A DNA stretch of 64,000 nucleotides from SZUA-584 sp964441275 (GTDB lineage: Bacteria; Bacillota; Clostridia; Christensenellales; SZUA-584): contig CAYTUG010000010.1 in assembly GCA_964441275.1 (NCBI GenBank), forward strand, positions 1 to 64,000. The letters run 5' to 3'. A program made the position numbers and the translations under genes. The notes beneath the pieces are model-generated. The model ran no database searches. It was not told the DNA's origin and saw nothing but the letters and a program-made list of their open reading frames with translations. This document shows positions 26,545-35,519 of this stretch, piece by piece (positions within the stretch are counted from its first letter, which is position 1; every line of letters starts with the position of its first letter).

Positions 26545-26658
26545 TTTGATTATCCTTTCAAATATTCATTTCCCGGTGTATGCGTTTGCTCAATTGCTAA
26601 AATCGCTTTGGGCGGAACCAAATTTGTTAACAGGTTACTTGCTTGAAGGCGTTTTATA

Positions 26659-27849
26659 TTAAACGGATTCAAGCAATGATTGCAGCGCATCGCACAATTT
26701 ATCAATATGAATGCTTCTGATTGTGTAGGGCGGCAAAAATCGAAGTACGTTTTGGCCCGCGGTTGCGGTGACAAAACCTTTTCTCAACAGCGATATTTGC
26801 ACTGCTTTGGCGCTTAAAGTTTCACCCAAGCGAATTCCAAGCATGAGCCCCCTGCCCCTAACATCGAGTATATGGCAGCAGTTTTGCGTTATATCAATCA
26901 GTTTTTGCTTAAAATATGCGCCCATATTTGTTACATTATCCATGATGTTTGTGTGCACCAACTTTTCGGTAACGTATAATGCTGCGGCGGAGGCAAGATA
27001 GTTGCCGCCGAATGTTGAACCGTGATCTCCTGTGCAAAGCGCCTGCGCAGCCTCGCCGCGCGCCAAGAAAGCGCCAACCGGAATTCCGCTTCCTAACGAC
27101 TTGGCAAGCACAACAACATCGGGAAGCGCGCCTAAAGAGGGGGAAGCTAAAAGCTCTCCTGTGCGGCCCATGCCGGTTTGGATTTCGTCCGCTATCATAA
27201 GAGCGCCATATTTGTCGCAAATATTTCTGACGGCGCAAAAATATTCCGGCTCAATCTCTATTATCCCGCCTTCGCCTAATATTGGCTCTATTATAACTGC
27301 GGCGGTTTTTTCGCTTACTGCATTTTCAAGAGCGCAAATATTGTTGGGTGAGACATAATCAAAGTCGAATATCAGAGGCTCGAACGCTGTATGAAATTTT
27401 TGTTGGCCTGTTGCCGCAAGCGTTGCTAATGTGCGGCCATGAAAACTTTGGCGCATAGACACAAAATGCGTGCGCGGCTGTGCGCTATGGTATTTGCGCG
27501 CGAGTTTTAATGCGCCTTCCATTGCTTCGGCGCCGCTGTTAGCTAAAAACACATTATCATACCCGGTTTGTTCGCATATTAGCCTTGCAAACATAGCTTG
27601 TTTTTCGCTATAAAAATAATTTGAAGTATGCATAAGGCTGTTTATTGTATCACATAGTGCTTTTTTAAAGCCCCGGTCGGAATAACCAAGGCAGTTAACC
27701 GCTATGCCTGACAAGAAGTCGATATAGCGGCCGCCTATGCCGTCAAACAAAAACACATCTTCCGCGTCCACAAAATGTACTGGCATTCTGCTGTCAAAGA
27801 CCGGGCAATAATATTGACTGTCGATTTGCATTATTTCTTTTATGTCCAT
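26659..27849 (-). CDS. argD: Acetylornithine aminotransferase
   Basis: A class III PLP aminotransferase of 396 residues. The cofactor lysine is Lys250 in VVLAKSLGSGIPVGAFLA, with the metal-free aspartate block LMIADEIQTGMGRTG and the substrate region FLANSGAEAMEGALKLAR. It makes N-acetylornithine from N-acetylglutamate semialdehyde. The start lies 4 bases past the argB stop, with AAAGGAG upstream. The neighbours in the arginine operon fix the role. Members of this family can also act in lysine synthesis. Confidence 0.95.
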   Translation of the reverse strand: MDIKEIMQIDSQYYCPVFDSRMPVHFVDAEDVFLFDGIGGRYIDFLSGIAVNCLGYSDRGFKKALCDTINSLMHTSNYFYSEKQAMFARLICEQTGYDNVFLANSGAEAMEGALKLARKYHSAQPRTHFVSMRQSFHGRTLATLAATGQQKFHTAFEPLIFDFDYVSPNNICALENAVSEKTAAVIIEPILGEGGIIEIEPEYFCAVRNICDKYGALMIADEIQTGMGRTGELLASPSLGALPDVVVLAKSLGSGIPVGAFLARGEAAQALCTGDHGSTFGGNYLASAAALYVTEKLVHTNIMDNVTNMGAYFKQKLIDITQNCCHILDVRGRGLMLGIRLGETLSAKAVQISLLRKGFVTATAGQNVLRFLPPYTIRSIHIDKLCDALQSLLESV

Positions 27850-27853
27850 TGGT

Positions 27854-28717
27854 TTACTCCTTTACCATTGTGCCTATACCGGTATCGGTAAATATCTCAA
27901 GTATTATCGGGTGAGGAATAGTGCCGTTTAATATATGTGTGCGTTTCACGCCGCCTTTTATTGCCCTTATGCAGCTTTCAACTTTAGGCAGCATTCCTTT
28001 GCTTATTGCTCCGGTATTTATGTATTTGTATATTTCATCGATAGATATTTCGAATAAAAGAGAATCAGGGTCTTTTGGATCGCTCAATATTCCGTCTATA
28101 TCGGTAAGAAAGATCAGTTTTTCCGCCTTTAATGCCGCCGCAATTTCGCCGGCTACGGTATCGGCGTTTATGTTATACGATTCGCCGCCTTCACCGATGC
28201 CCACAGGCGCGATTACGGGAATGTATTCGTCTTGAACGAGAGTGTTTAACAGTTTAGTGTTAATGGCTGTTATGCTGCCAACCTGGCCCAAATCGGCGCC
28301 GTCGCCGGCCAACAGTTTCTCGGCGCAAATAAGCCCTGCGTCTTGGCCGCAAAGGCCTATTGCTTTTGCGCCCGCAAAGCCAAGTTGCGATACTATGCCT
28401 TTGTTAATCTTTCCGGTAAGCACCATCTGAACAATCTCCATCGTCGCGGCGTCCGTTACCCTAAGCCCATTGTGAAACTTTGACTCTATGCCGTATAAAG
28501 AGAGAAGATGGTTTATATCGGCGCCTCCGCCGTGTACAACGATTGGGCGTATCCCGACAAATTTGAGCAGCGTGATATCTTGCATAATCTTTTCGGACAG
28601 CTCTTTTGTCAGCATTGCCGCACCGCCGTATTTTATGACTACAGTTTTGCCCGACAGCCGCCTTATATATGGAAGCGCTTCTATAAGTATGTTTGCTTTT
28701 TTATAATATTTATCCAT
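27854..28717 (-). CDS. argB: Acetylglutamate kinase
   Basis: The 287-residue amino-acid kinase phosphorylates N-acetylglutamate. The glycine-rich VVIKYGGAAM near the start, the VHGGGADINHLL block and the C-terminal NINADTVAGEIAAAL and LTDIDGIL motifs are those of ArgB. The N-terminal helix (residues 1-20, DKYYKKANILIEALPYIRRL) is the element found in arginine-inhibited hexameric forms, so feedback inhibition by arginine is likely. ATG directly follows the argC stop. Confidence 0.96.
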   Translation of the reverse strand: MDKYYKKANILIEALPYIRRLSGKTVVIKYGGAAMLTKELSEKIMQDITLLKFVGIRPIVVHGGGADINHLLSLYGIESKFHNGLRVTDAATMEIVQMVLTGKINKGIVSQLGFAGAKAIGLCGQDAGLICAEKLLAGDGADLGQVGSITAINTKLLNTLVQDEYIPVIAPVGIGEGGESYNINADTVAGEIAAALKAEKLIFLTDIDGILSDPKDPDSLLFEISIDEIYKYINTGAISKGMLPKVESCIRAIKGGVKRTHILNGTIPHPIILEIFTDTGIGTMVKE

Positions 28718-29743
28718 TCAAAAATACCACCCCGTATTATTTAAACCTTCGCACTCGTCAAACCCGCAAATCAAGTTTAAGTTTTGTATGGCGCAACCGG
28801 CCGCGCCTTTTATCAGATTATCAAGACAGGAGACTACCACCAACCGGTTTGCGCGCTTGTCTAAAACAAAGCCTATTGCGCAGTTGTTGCTTCCGGTTAC
28901 GTGTTTGATTTCGGGTATGCCTTGCTTGTACACGCTTATAAAGGGCTCGTCATCATACATTGAATATGCACCATATATTCCCTCCTCATCAACCTGGGGA
29001 GTTAAATAAATAGTACATATTATACCCCGGTTTATGGGCAGCAGATGCGGCGTAAACGAGATTATAACATCTCTGCCCGCGGCAAGAGAGATTTCCTGCT
29101 CTATTTCCGAAGTGTGACGATGCGCGGCGATTGCATATGCTTTCACAGATTCGTTAACCTCGCAAAAAGACAGTTCCAACTTTCCGCTGCGCCCGGCGCC
29201 GCTTACACCCGATTTGGCGTCAACTATTATCCCGGTGTGCCGCACGACGCCCGCTTTTAAAAGCGGATAAATGGCGAGTATTGCGCATGAAGCATAGCAT
29301 CCGGGATTTCCTATTAATTTCGCTTTTTTTATGGTTTCCCTATAGATTTCGGGTAACCCGAATACGCTTTGCGACAAAAGGCTTTTGGCCGGATGTATCG
29401 TTTTGTACCACTCTTCATATAAACCGGAGTCCTTATATCTAAAATCGGCGGATAAATCTATAACCTTAACACCTTTTTGAATTAAATCCGGCACAACCTT
29501 ATAAGATTCCCCGTGGGGTAAGCATGTAAATACGATGTCGCTGTCAGAGCATATTTTATCGTATTGCAAATCTTTCAGAGCAAAGTCGTTTTGAACAAAG
29601 TTTTTATATATGCATGAAATATTGCTTCCCGAAAAACTTTTCGATATTGCGTGAGAAATATGTACCTCTTTGTGGCCTGATAAAAGCCTCATTAGCTCCG
29701 CACCCGCATATCCTGTTGCGCCTATTACGCTGACTTTAACCAA
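28718..29743 (-). CDS. argC: N-acetyl-gamma-glutamyl-phosphate reductase
   Basis: An NADP-dependent reductase of 341 residues. The N-terminal dinucleotide fold is VKVSVIGATGYAGAELMRLL and the active-site cysteine is in GNPGCYASCAILAIYPLL. The frame is open further upstream, but TTG at 29743-29741 is 7-8 bases behind AGGAGGG and matches the family start, so I take it as the initiator. It is the first gene of the arginine operon, read from the promoter at 29775-29803. Confidence 0.94.
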   Translation of the reverse strand: MVKVSVIGATGYAGAELMRLLSGHKEVHISHAISKSFSGSNISCIYKNFVQNDFALKDLQYDKICSDSDIVFTCLPHGESYKVVPDLIQKGVKVIDLSADFRYKDSGLYEEWYKTIHPAKSLLSQSVFGLPEIYRETIKKAKLIGNPGCYASCAILAIYPLLKAGVVRHTGIIVDAKSGVSGAGRSGKLELSFCEVNESVKAYAIAAHRHTSEIEQEISLAAGRDVIISFTPHLLPINRGIICTIYLTPQVDEEGIYGAYSMYDDEPFISVYKQGIPEIKHVTGSNNCAIGFVLDKRANRLVVVSCLDNLIKGAAGCAIQNLNLICGFDECEGLNNTGWYF

Positions 29744-29774
29744 AGGTTCGCCCTCCTTAAAATATGTGCTTATA

Positions 29775-29803
29775 AATATACAACATAATGTATAAAAATG
29801 CAA
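29775..29803 (-). promoter_or_regulatory. Promoter of the arginine operon
   Basis: On the minus strand TTGCAT (29803-29798) and TATATT (29780-29775) are separated by 17 bases, about 31 bases before the argC TTG start. Confidence 0.65.
29777..29794. promoter_or_regulatory. Palindromic operator candidate inside the arg promoter
   Basis: TATACA-ACATAA-TGTATA is a perfect 6+6 inverted repeat lying between the -35 and -10 boxes of the argC promoter. An 18-bp operator here would block polymerase, as ArgR does. The sequence is only loosely like the known ARG box, so the repressor is not identified. Confidence 0.45.
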
Positions 29804-29880
29804 CATCTTTTTTAAGAATACTGTGCTTATTTTTCTGCCAAACTAAAATTGAAAAAGCACATTTTTAAGGGGGCGTCTGA

Positions 29881-31056
29881 TTGAAAAAAGCAATTCTATT
29901 GGTGGCAGTATTGGTTTTTATAACTGCAGGTTGGTTTTTATTCTTAGGTGACGGCGAAACGCAGACATTTGTAACGGTTTACATAACAAGGTACATAGAT
30001 CTTGAAAATACATTGGAATTTTCGGGAGAAGTCTGCCCGGCAGCAAAGTACAATGTTATGAGCGAGACGGGCGGGACGGTTTGCAATCTGAAAGTTTTTG
30101 AGGGCGAAGCGGTTAAAGCAGGCGATACGTTGTTTGTGCTTGATGATGCGGATTTGAAAACCCAGCTAAAAGAGGCGCGGTTGCGCGCAAGCATTCTTGG
30201 CGAGATCAATTCTAAAACGGTGTTAGCTCAAAAGAGCGGGGGAGTTGCGGCGGACAAGGCTAAACTTGCGATTGCGCTCTCACAGACCGTCGGGTACGAT
30301 TACGATTCTTTAAACCAAGCGTTTGGCAGCGATGCGGCACAGCAGATACAGCAGGCAAGCGCATCTTTGGCTGAAAGCCTTTCGGGGCTTGGTATAAATA
30401 CATCGGACGACGGCAGTGTAACTACCGCCCAGATTGAGCTTGCCGATGTGGAAATACAGCGGCTTGAAAAGCTAATTGACAACATGAGTATAAGAAGCAA
30501 AATAAAAGGCACCGTAATTGCTGTAAATATTAACGAAGGGGAAGTGCTGCCGCCCGGTTTGCCCGCAATGGTTGTTGCGGACACAGACAGGTTTATAATA
30601 ACGGGTTTTGTTTACGAGAAAGATGTGCAGGATCTGGAGGCCGGTATGGACGTTTGTATAATTGCAGATGAAAAAACGTATAAAGGAAAGATTAAAAGGG
30701 TGGGGGTTTCGGCTTTAGGGCAGGAAGGAAGCGCATCGGCGTTTGATTCTATGGCTAAAATTGAGATCGAGCCGGAAGGAGATTTTAAAAGAATGTTGGG
30801 AGCCGCCGTTGATTTAAAGATATTATTAAGCAGCAAAAATAATGTACTTTCCATACCGGTAGACTGTTTGACTTCTGACGGATGTGTTTTTGTGTTGGAT
30901 TCGGACGATACCGCGCATAGGCGCGCCATAGTTACGGGTTTTGAAGATGCGTTTTTTGTTGAGGTTTTAGACGGCGTTGAAGCAGGGGAACGGTTGGTTG
31001 TTTGCCCGAAAAATGTTAAAGATGGTGAGAAGTTAAGTTATGATAAAGGTGAATAA
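29881..31056 (+). CDS. Membrane-fusion (HlyD/MacA-type) subunit of an ABC exporter
   Basis: The 391-residue protein starts at TTG 29881 (MKKAILLVAVLVFITAGWF, one N-terminal membrane anchor). It has a lipoyl-like half (CPAAKYNVMSETGGTVCNLKVFEGEAVKAGDTLFVL), an alpha hairpin (about 100-210), the second lipoyl half (RSKIKGTVIAVNINEGEVLPPG) and beta-barrel domains. It acts with the next two genes as a tripartite-like exporter of the MacAB type. In Gram-positives these move antimicrobial peptides, lipids or other hydrophobic compounds. The substrate is unknown. It is divergent from the arginine operon. Confidence 0.88.
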   Translation: MKKAILLVAVLVFITAGWFLFLGDGETQTFVTVYITRYIDLENTLEFSGEVCPAAKYNVMSETGGTVCNLKVFEGEAVKAGDTLFVLDDADLKTQLKEARLRASILGEINSKTVLAQKSGGVAADKAKLAIALSQTVGYDYDSLNQAFGSDAAQQIQQASASLAESLSGLGINTSDDGSVTTAQIELADVEIQRLEKLIDNMSIRSKIKGTVIAVNINEGEVLPPGLPAMVVADTDRFIITGFVYEKDVQDLEAGMDVCIIADEKTYKGKIKRVGVSALGQEGSASAFDSMAKIEIEPEGDFKRMLGAAVDLKILLSSKNNVLSIPVDCLTSDGCVFVLDSDDTAHRRAIVTGFEDAFFVEVLDGVEAGERLVVCPKNVKDGEKLSYDKGE

Positions 31057-31714
31057 TTTATATAAAACCTATGGGCGCGGCGAAACATGCGTGCACGCTC
31101 TTAAAGACGTTTCGTTTATTATACCAAAAGGCGGGTTTGTCGCCGTTATGGGCCCGTCCGGCTCGGGCAAAACAACGCTTATGAATATACTCGGGTGTAT
31201 AGACTCTCAAACAAGCGGGGATTATTTTTTTGCCGGCTCTGATGTGCGCAGGCTTACTGCCCAAGGAAAGGTTTATTTGAGAAACAGGCATATAGGGTTT
31301 ATATTCCAATCGTTTTACCTGCTGCCCTCGCTTACGGCTAAGCAGAATATTGAATTGCCTATGGTATACGCAGGCGTGCCAATCAGGGAAAGACGAAAAA
31401 AATCCGCCGAACTTTTAGAGCTTACGAAGCTTTCAGACCGCGCCTCGCATTTGCCGGCGGAACTTTCGGGAGGCCAGCGCCAAAGGGTTGCTATTGCACG
31501 CGCGCTTGTCAACTCTCCAAGCCTAATACTTGCAGACGAACCCACGGGAAACCTTGACAGCCGGACGGGGGAAGAGATAATGCGCATTTTGCTCGGTTTG
31601 AACAAAAACGGCACGAGTATAGTGCTGATAACGCACGAAATTGGTGTTGCGCGGTGCGCGAAAGAAGTTGTAATACTGCGTGACGGCAGGTTGACAAAAG
31701 GTGCGGCGTCATGA
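31040..31714 (+). CDS. ABC transporter ATPase, MacB/LolD type
   Basis: The 224-residue ATPase has all motors: Walker A GPSGSGKTT, signature LSGGQRQRVAIARAL, Walker B LILADEPTGNLDS and the switch histidine in LITHE. The sequence IKVNNLYKTYGRGE...HALKDVSF is the MacB/LolD/FtsE group. It overlaps the adaptor gene by 17 bases and the permease gene by 4, showing a tightly coupled operon. Confidence 0.93.
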   Translation: MIKVNNLYKTYGRGETCVHALKDVSFIIPKGGFVAVMGPSGSGKTTLMNILGCIDSQTSGDYFFAGSDVRRLTAQGKVYLRNRHIGFIFQSFYLLPSLTAKQNIELPMVYAGVPIRERRKKSAELLELTKLSDRASHLPAELSGGQRQRVAIARALVNSPSLILADEPTGNLDSRTGEEIMRILLGLNKNGTSIVLITHEIGVARCAKEVVILRDGRLTKGAAS

Positions 31715-32880
31715 AAATCTGGGATTATTTATATATTGCGGCGCACCAGCTTAAAAAGAACAGCCAAAGAACATTTCTTACCGTTTTAGGGATAATGATT
31801 GGGATAGCTTCCATGATAACGGTTATTTCCGTGGGCAACGGCGGGCAACAGATGATAAACGGCGAGCTTAAAAAATTCGGCATAAACAGGGTTTGGTTCT
31901 TTTCCAACAATGTGCGGGGGCCTAAGGATATGCTTGTGCTGTCGGACGTCGGGTTGCTTGAAAACGTAAGCAACGTGAGCGAGGTTGCGCCTTCGGTATA
32001 CAAAAAAAGTTTTTTGTCCGTAGGAAACAAAAAGATAGTTTCAGATGTAGTGGGCACCAGCGATTCGCTGTTTTCTATCGAACAAACACCTTTCCTTGAA
32101 GGGCGGGCGTTATCTTCAAAAGACATTGAGTACAGCCGAAGATTTGTTGTACTAAGCCAAGATGCGAAAGACGAACTTTTTGGTGAAGAGAAAGCGGAAG
32201 GCAAAAGAGTTAGTATAAACGGCCAAAAATATACTGTTGTCGGGGTGGAAAAAGAAGAAAAGTCGATATACTCCTCTTTTTTTTCAGGCAAGTGTTATAT
32301 TCCCGTTACTACTTTTAGCGCAATGTTCTCTAACAAATATATTGACGAGATATCGGTTGTTGCGGCTAATACGGCTGCGCTCGATAACGTTATAAGCGAT
32401 TGCAGCGCCTTGCTGCTCGCCAAGTACGGCAAAGGCACAATAAAGATAATAAATTTGTCGAAAGAACTTGAAAATGCCCAAAATATACTCGATATATTTA
32501 AAACGGTTGTCGGCGCGGTTGCCGGGGTTGCGCTGCTTGTGGGCGGTATAGGCATAATGAACATAATGCTTGTAACGATAAAAGAGCGCACTCGAGAGAT
32601 TGGCATACGCAAGGCGTTAGGCGCCGGAGAGCATCATATATTAGGCCAGTTTTTAGCCGAAGCTTTGTTTTATGCTATGTTCGGGGGGTTGCTCGGGCTT
32701 TTGCTCGGCGTGGCGATGACCCGCATAGCGGGCGGGATATTGGATATCAAGGCCGAGGTTTCAAAGGGCGCGGCGCTGCTTAGCGTTTTGTTTTCAGCCA
32801 CCGTGGGCATAGTGTTCGGGCTCATACCGGCATACAAAGCGTCTAAGCTTGACCCGGTTGACGCGCTGCGCCATGAATAG
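31711..32880 (+). CDS. ABC transporter permease, MacB/FtsX type
   Basis: The 389-residue membrane protein has the MacB layout: one N-terminal helix (FLTVLGIMIGIASMITVISVGNG), a large outside domain (about 45-270) and three C-terminal helices with the conserved GGIGIMNIMLVTIKERTREIGIRKALGA block. Energy comes from the preceding ATPase. Such permeases act as mechanotransmitters, pushing substrate from the outer leaflet with the fusion protein. There are no nearby regulator genes for antibiotic sensing. Confidence 0.92.
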   Translation: MKIWDYLYIAAHQLKKNSQRTFLTVLGIMIGIASMITVISVGNGGQQMINGELKKFGINRVWFFSNNVRGPKDMLVLSDVGLLENVSNVSEVAPSVYKKSFLSVGNKKIVSDVVGTSDSLFSIEQTPFLEGRALSSKDIEYSRRFVVLSQDAKDELFGEEKAEGKRVSINGQKYTVVGVEKEEKSIYSSFFSGKCYIPVTTFSAMFSNKYIDEISVVAANTAALDNVISDCSALLLAKYGKGTIKIINLSKELENAQNILDIFKTVVGAVAGVALLVGGIGIMNIMLVTIKERTREIGIRKALGAGEHHILGQFLAEALFYAMFGGLLGLLLGVAMTRIAGGILDIKAEVSKGAALLSVLFSATVGIVFGLIPAYKASKLDPVDALRHE

Positions 32881-32987
32881 CATTTTAAGACAAACAAAGC
32901 GATTGTTTGTTGCAAAGCTGTGCATAAAATCGGAATTGAAAAATTTATAAAACCCCAATATAGTTTTTGCCCCGGTTTATAATCGTG

Positions 32988-33485
32988 CTATTTATTTCGG
33001 ATATAGGACGATTCCATATTCAGCAGGTACTTTTTTATATCTGCGCCGCCGCGATATTTGAATTTTGAAGAATTTTTGTGCACAACCCTGTGGCACGGTA
33101 TCAGTATGGGCAGTTTTATTCGTTTTAACGCCGTGCCGACGGCACGCGCCGCAAGCGGGTACCCGGCTTTTAACGCAAGCGCAGAGTAAGACAGCGTAGT
33201 TCCATAGGGTATTTGAAGGGCGGCCCGGTATACGGATTGCATAAAAGGAGTGCCGGTTATTTCAATCGGCAGCAAAAATTGTTGACGCTTGCCTTCAAAA
33301 TATTCAATCATCTGCTGTGAAAACGGCAAAGAATCATCGTGCATTTGATATTGTGCGCTTATCGTTTCATCAGGAAACAACACTCGTACTATGCGTTCGT
33401 TATTGTACAGCGCCGCAAGCACTCCGATGGGAGTTTTTACACGGCATATAAAGCGCAATGCGTTTGATTTGTTGTCTGTGCTCAT
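32988..33485 (-). CDS. ogt: Methylated-DNA-[protein]-cysteine S-methyltransferase
   Basis: A DNA repair protein of 165 residues that removes alkyl groups from O6-alkylguanine in a suicide reaction. The active-site motif ILIPCHRVV is intact. The recognition helix TTLSYSALALKAGYPLAARAVG precedes it. The N-terminal 60 residues are the usual non-catalytic domain. It is read alone, convergent with the exporter operon. Its start region (ATG 33485) overlaps no other gene. Confidence 0.95.
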   Translation of the reverse strand: MSTDNKSNALRFICRVKTPIGVLAALYNNERIVRVLFPDETISAQYQMHDDSLPFSQQMIEYFEGKRQQFLLPIEITGTPFMQSVYRAALQIPYGTTLSYSALALKAGYPLAARAVGTALKRIKLPILIPCHRVVHKNSSKFKYRGGADIKKYLLNMESSYIRNK

Positions 33486-33565
33486 TGTTATTCAATATAT
33501 ACTTTTATAAACAATTTTTTTAATAATAACATGTTTGCAAACATGCGGCAACTGTTAAGGGGAAA

Positions 33566-33598
33566 CAAAAAAGCCTCCGGTTGTTTCACGAAGGCTTT
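33566..33598 (-). terminator. Terminator of the ribosomal protein operon
   Basis: On the minus strand AAAGCCT (33598-33592) pairs with AGGCTTT (33576-33570), followed by a T-run. It is 10-40 bases after the rplL stop. Confidence 0.85.
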
Positions 33599-33606
33599 GG
33601 CAAGTC

Positions 33607-33984
33607 TTATTTCAGTTCTGCAGTTGCGCCGGCTTCCTTAAGCTTGGCAACAATTTCGTCCGCTTCTTCTTTAGAAACGTTCTCTTTAACAACGCTTGGG
33701 GCGCCGTCTACTAAATCTTTTGCTTCTTTAAGCCCAAGACCGGTGACCTCGCGAACAACTTTAATAACCTTTATCTTTTCGGCTCCGATCTCCTTAAGCC
33801 CGACATCAAATTCTGTCTTTTCTTCTTCTGCGGCGGCTGCGGAACCGGCGGCAGGGCCGGCGGCGGCAACAGCAACGGGCGCTGCGGCGCTAACGCCGAA
33901 TTTGTCTTCAATTGCTTTAACAAGCTCGGAGAGCTCAAGCACCGTCATTTTTTCGATTGCTTCAAGTATTTGATTCATATCCAT
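33607..33984 (-). CDS. rplL: 50S ribosomal protein L7/L12
   Basis: 125 residues. The N-terminal dimer helix pair (QILEAIEKMTVLELSELVKAIEDKFGV), an Ala-rich hinge (about 32-55) and the C-terminal factor-binding domain (TEFDVGLKEIG to the end) are typical of the L12 stalk, which recruits elongation factors. GGAGG is 6 bases before ATG 33984. It is the last gene of the rpmG-secE-nusG-rplK-rplA-rplJ-rplL operon, followed by a terminator. Confidence 0.97.
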   Translation of the reverse strand: MDMNQILEAIEKMTVLELSELVKAIEDKFGVSAAAPVAVAAAGPAAGSAAAAEEEKTEFDVGLKEIGAEKIKVIKVVREVTGLGLKEAKDLVDGAPSVVKENVSKEEADEIVAKLKEAGATAELK

Positions 33985-34024
33985 TATTATATTCCTCCAA
34001 AATTTTAATTTGTAACCGGCACGT

Positions 34025-34555
34025 TTATGCCTGTTGTTTTTGCTCTATAACTGCGTTTAGCGCATACCCTAACTTGCATATTATGCCCGAAAGAGAGCGG
34101 GCAAACCCGGATACCGGCGCTTGCAGGGTTGCCGCGAGCATACCCAAAAGCACTTCCCTGCTCGGCAGGTCCGCCAAACTCTTTATGCCGTTAACATCGA
34201 TTACCTTTGTTCCAAGCAGACCGGCTTTTATCTGCGTCTTTTTAACTTTCTTGATAAACTCGACAATTACCTTGGCTGCTTGCGCCGCATCGGAATATCC
34301 GAATGCCACGCCTGTCGGCCCTGTGAGAGTTTCGTCAAGACCTTTGATGTCGAGCATATCAAAAGCGCGGCTGAGCAAAGCGTTTTTGATTACGCGGTAT
34401 TCAACCCCCGATTCGCGGAAGTTGTTGCGCAATGCAGTTACCTCTTCAACGGTAAGACCTCTGTAGTCGTAAAAAATAATTCCCTGCGAGCGCTCGACCT
34501 TTTGCTTTATATCAAGAACCTGTTGCTTTTTTTGCGCTATTGCTTTTTCACCCAA
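34025..34555 (-). CDS. rplJ: 50S ribosomal protein L10
   Basis: 176 residues from a TTG start at 34555, which is 8 bases behind GGGAGG. The open frame reaches further up, but those residues are not part of the family. The sequence IIFYDYRGLTVEEVTALRNNFRESGVEYRVIKN is the conserved L10 core, and the C-terminal helix binds L12. L10 with L12 represses its own operon by binding the leader just upstream (34582-34695). Confidence 0.93.
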   Translation of the reverse strand: MGEKAIAQKKQQVLDIKQKVERSQGIIFYDYRGLTVEEVTALRNNFRESGVEYRVIKNALLSRAFDMLDIKGLDETLTGPTGVAFGYSDAAQAAKVIVEFIKKVKKTQIKAGLLGTKVIDVNGIKSLADLPSREVLLGMLAATLQAPVSGFARSLSGIICKLGYALNAVIEQKQQA

Positions 34556-34581
34556 AAGTTTCACCTCCCTTTTGCACCAAT

Positions 34582-34623
34582 CAAAAACCCTTTTTCGCGC
34601 GGAAAGCCACACAAAAAAGGGTT
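34582..34623 (-). terminator. Attenuator terminator in the L10 leader
   Basis: AACCCTTTTT (34586-34595) and AAAAAGGGTT (34614-34623) pair over 10 bp and are followed on the minus strand by a T-run. It lies between the leader's binding structure and the rplJ start. Confidence 0.7.
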
Positions 34624-34695
34624 GTATTTTCGTATAAACTCTCCTCGACAGGCATTAAATTTAAGCTTTACGCGCCTGTTGTCTTAGGCAGATTT
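34582..34695 (-). promoter_or_regulatory. Ribosomal protein L10 leader (autoregulatory RNA)
   Basis: The minus-strand stretch from 34691 downwards reads CTGCCTAAGACAACAGGCGC and then CCTGTCGAGGAGAG. It matches from memory the consensus of the L10 leader that binds the L10(L12) complex (CTGCC-AAGACAGCAGGCGC ... CCTGCCGAGG). A terminator hairpin follows, so excess L10 would favour early termination. It fills the 190-base gap between rplA and rplJ. Confidence 0.85.
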
Positions 34696-34746
34696 TTGAT
34701 TATGAAATTATGTTCTTTGCTATTTTAGCAATACAAAACCAATTTG

Positions 34747-35442
34747 TCAATTACTAAAGCGGGCAGCGTTAATTTTTATCCCCGGTCCCATCGTGGCTGA
34801 AACAACTACGCTTTTTAAATACGTACCTTTGGACGCCGGCGGCTTCGCCTTGATGACGGCTTCCATAAGCGCCTGCAAGTTTTCGGAAAGCTTTTCTTTA
34901 CCGAAGCTCTTCTTGCCAATAACAACGTGGATAATCGCGGTTTTATCGACGCGGTATTCAACTTTACCCGCCTTAATGTCAGATATTGCACGCGAAATGT
35001 CTCTTGTGACAGTGCCCGATTTGGGGTTGGGCATAAGCCCTTTCGGCCCAAGCACACGCCCGATTTTGCCAACTACGCCCATCATATCGGGCGTGGCTAC
35101 GCAAACGTCAAACTCAAACCAGTTTTCATTTTTGATTTTTTCTACTAATTCGTCCCCGCCGACATAGTCCGCACCCGCCTGCTCGGCCTCTTTCGCTAAA
35201 TCGCCTTTGGCGAACACCAACACGCGCTGTACCTTTCCAGTGCCATGCGGAAGCACCAAAGCGCCTCTTACCTGCTGGTCGGCATGGCGCGGATCAACGC
35301 CAAGGCGAATAGACACATCGATAGTTTCGTCAAAATTTGCTTTCGCGGTTTCTATCGAAAGCGCAAGCGCCTCGTCCGGGTCATGCAGTACATTTTTATC
35401 AAAAGCCTTAAGGCTATCTTGATACTTTTTTCCTCTTTTCAT
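34747..35442 (-). CDS. rplA: 50S ribosomal protein L1
   Basis: 231 residues from ATG 35442, preceded by AAGGAGG. The family blocks KRGKKYQDSLKAFDKN, DPRHADQQVRGALVLPHGTGK, GLMPNPKSGTVT and KPPASKGTYLKSVVVSATMGPGI are all present. L1 forms the mobile L1 stalk of the large subunit. Confidence 0.97.
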   Translation of the reverse strand: MKRGKKYQDSLKAFDKNVLHDPDEALALSIETAKANFDETIDVSIRLGVDPRHADQQVRGALVLPHGTGKVQRVLVFAKGDLAKEAEQAGADYVGGDELVEKIKNENWFEFDVCVATPDMMGVVGKIGRVLGPKGLMPNPKSGTVTRDISRAISDIKAGKVEYRVDKTAIIHVVIGKKSFGKEKLSENLQALMEAVIKAKPPASKGTYLKSVVVSATMGPGIKINAARFSN

Positions 35443-35519
35443 TATATCCTCCTTGTGGTTAAGCGGTCGGCAGCTTAAAAAACCCTTTCCCGCAGCTGCG
35501 CTAACCTTCCACACTACTC

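Noticed and set aside
33581..33973. Long plus-strand frame opposite rplL
   Set aside because: It is the antisense shadow of the Ala-rich L7/L12 gene. The Ser/Ala-rich translation has no start signals.
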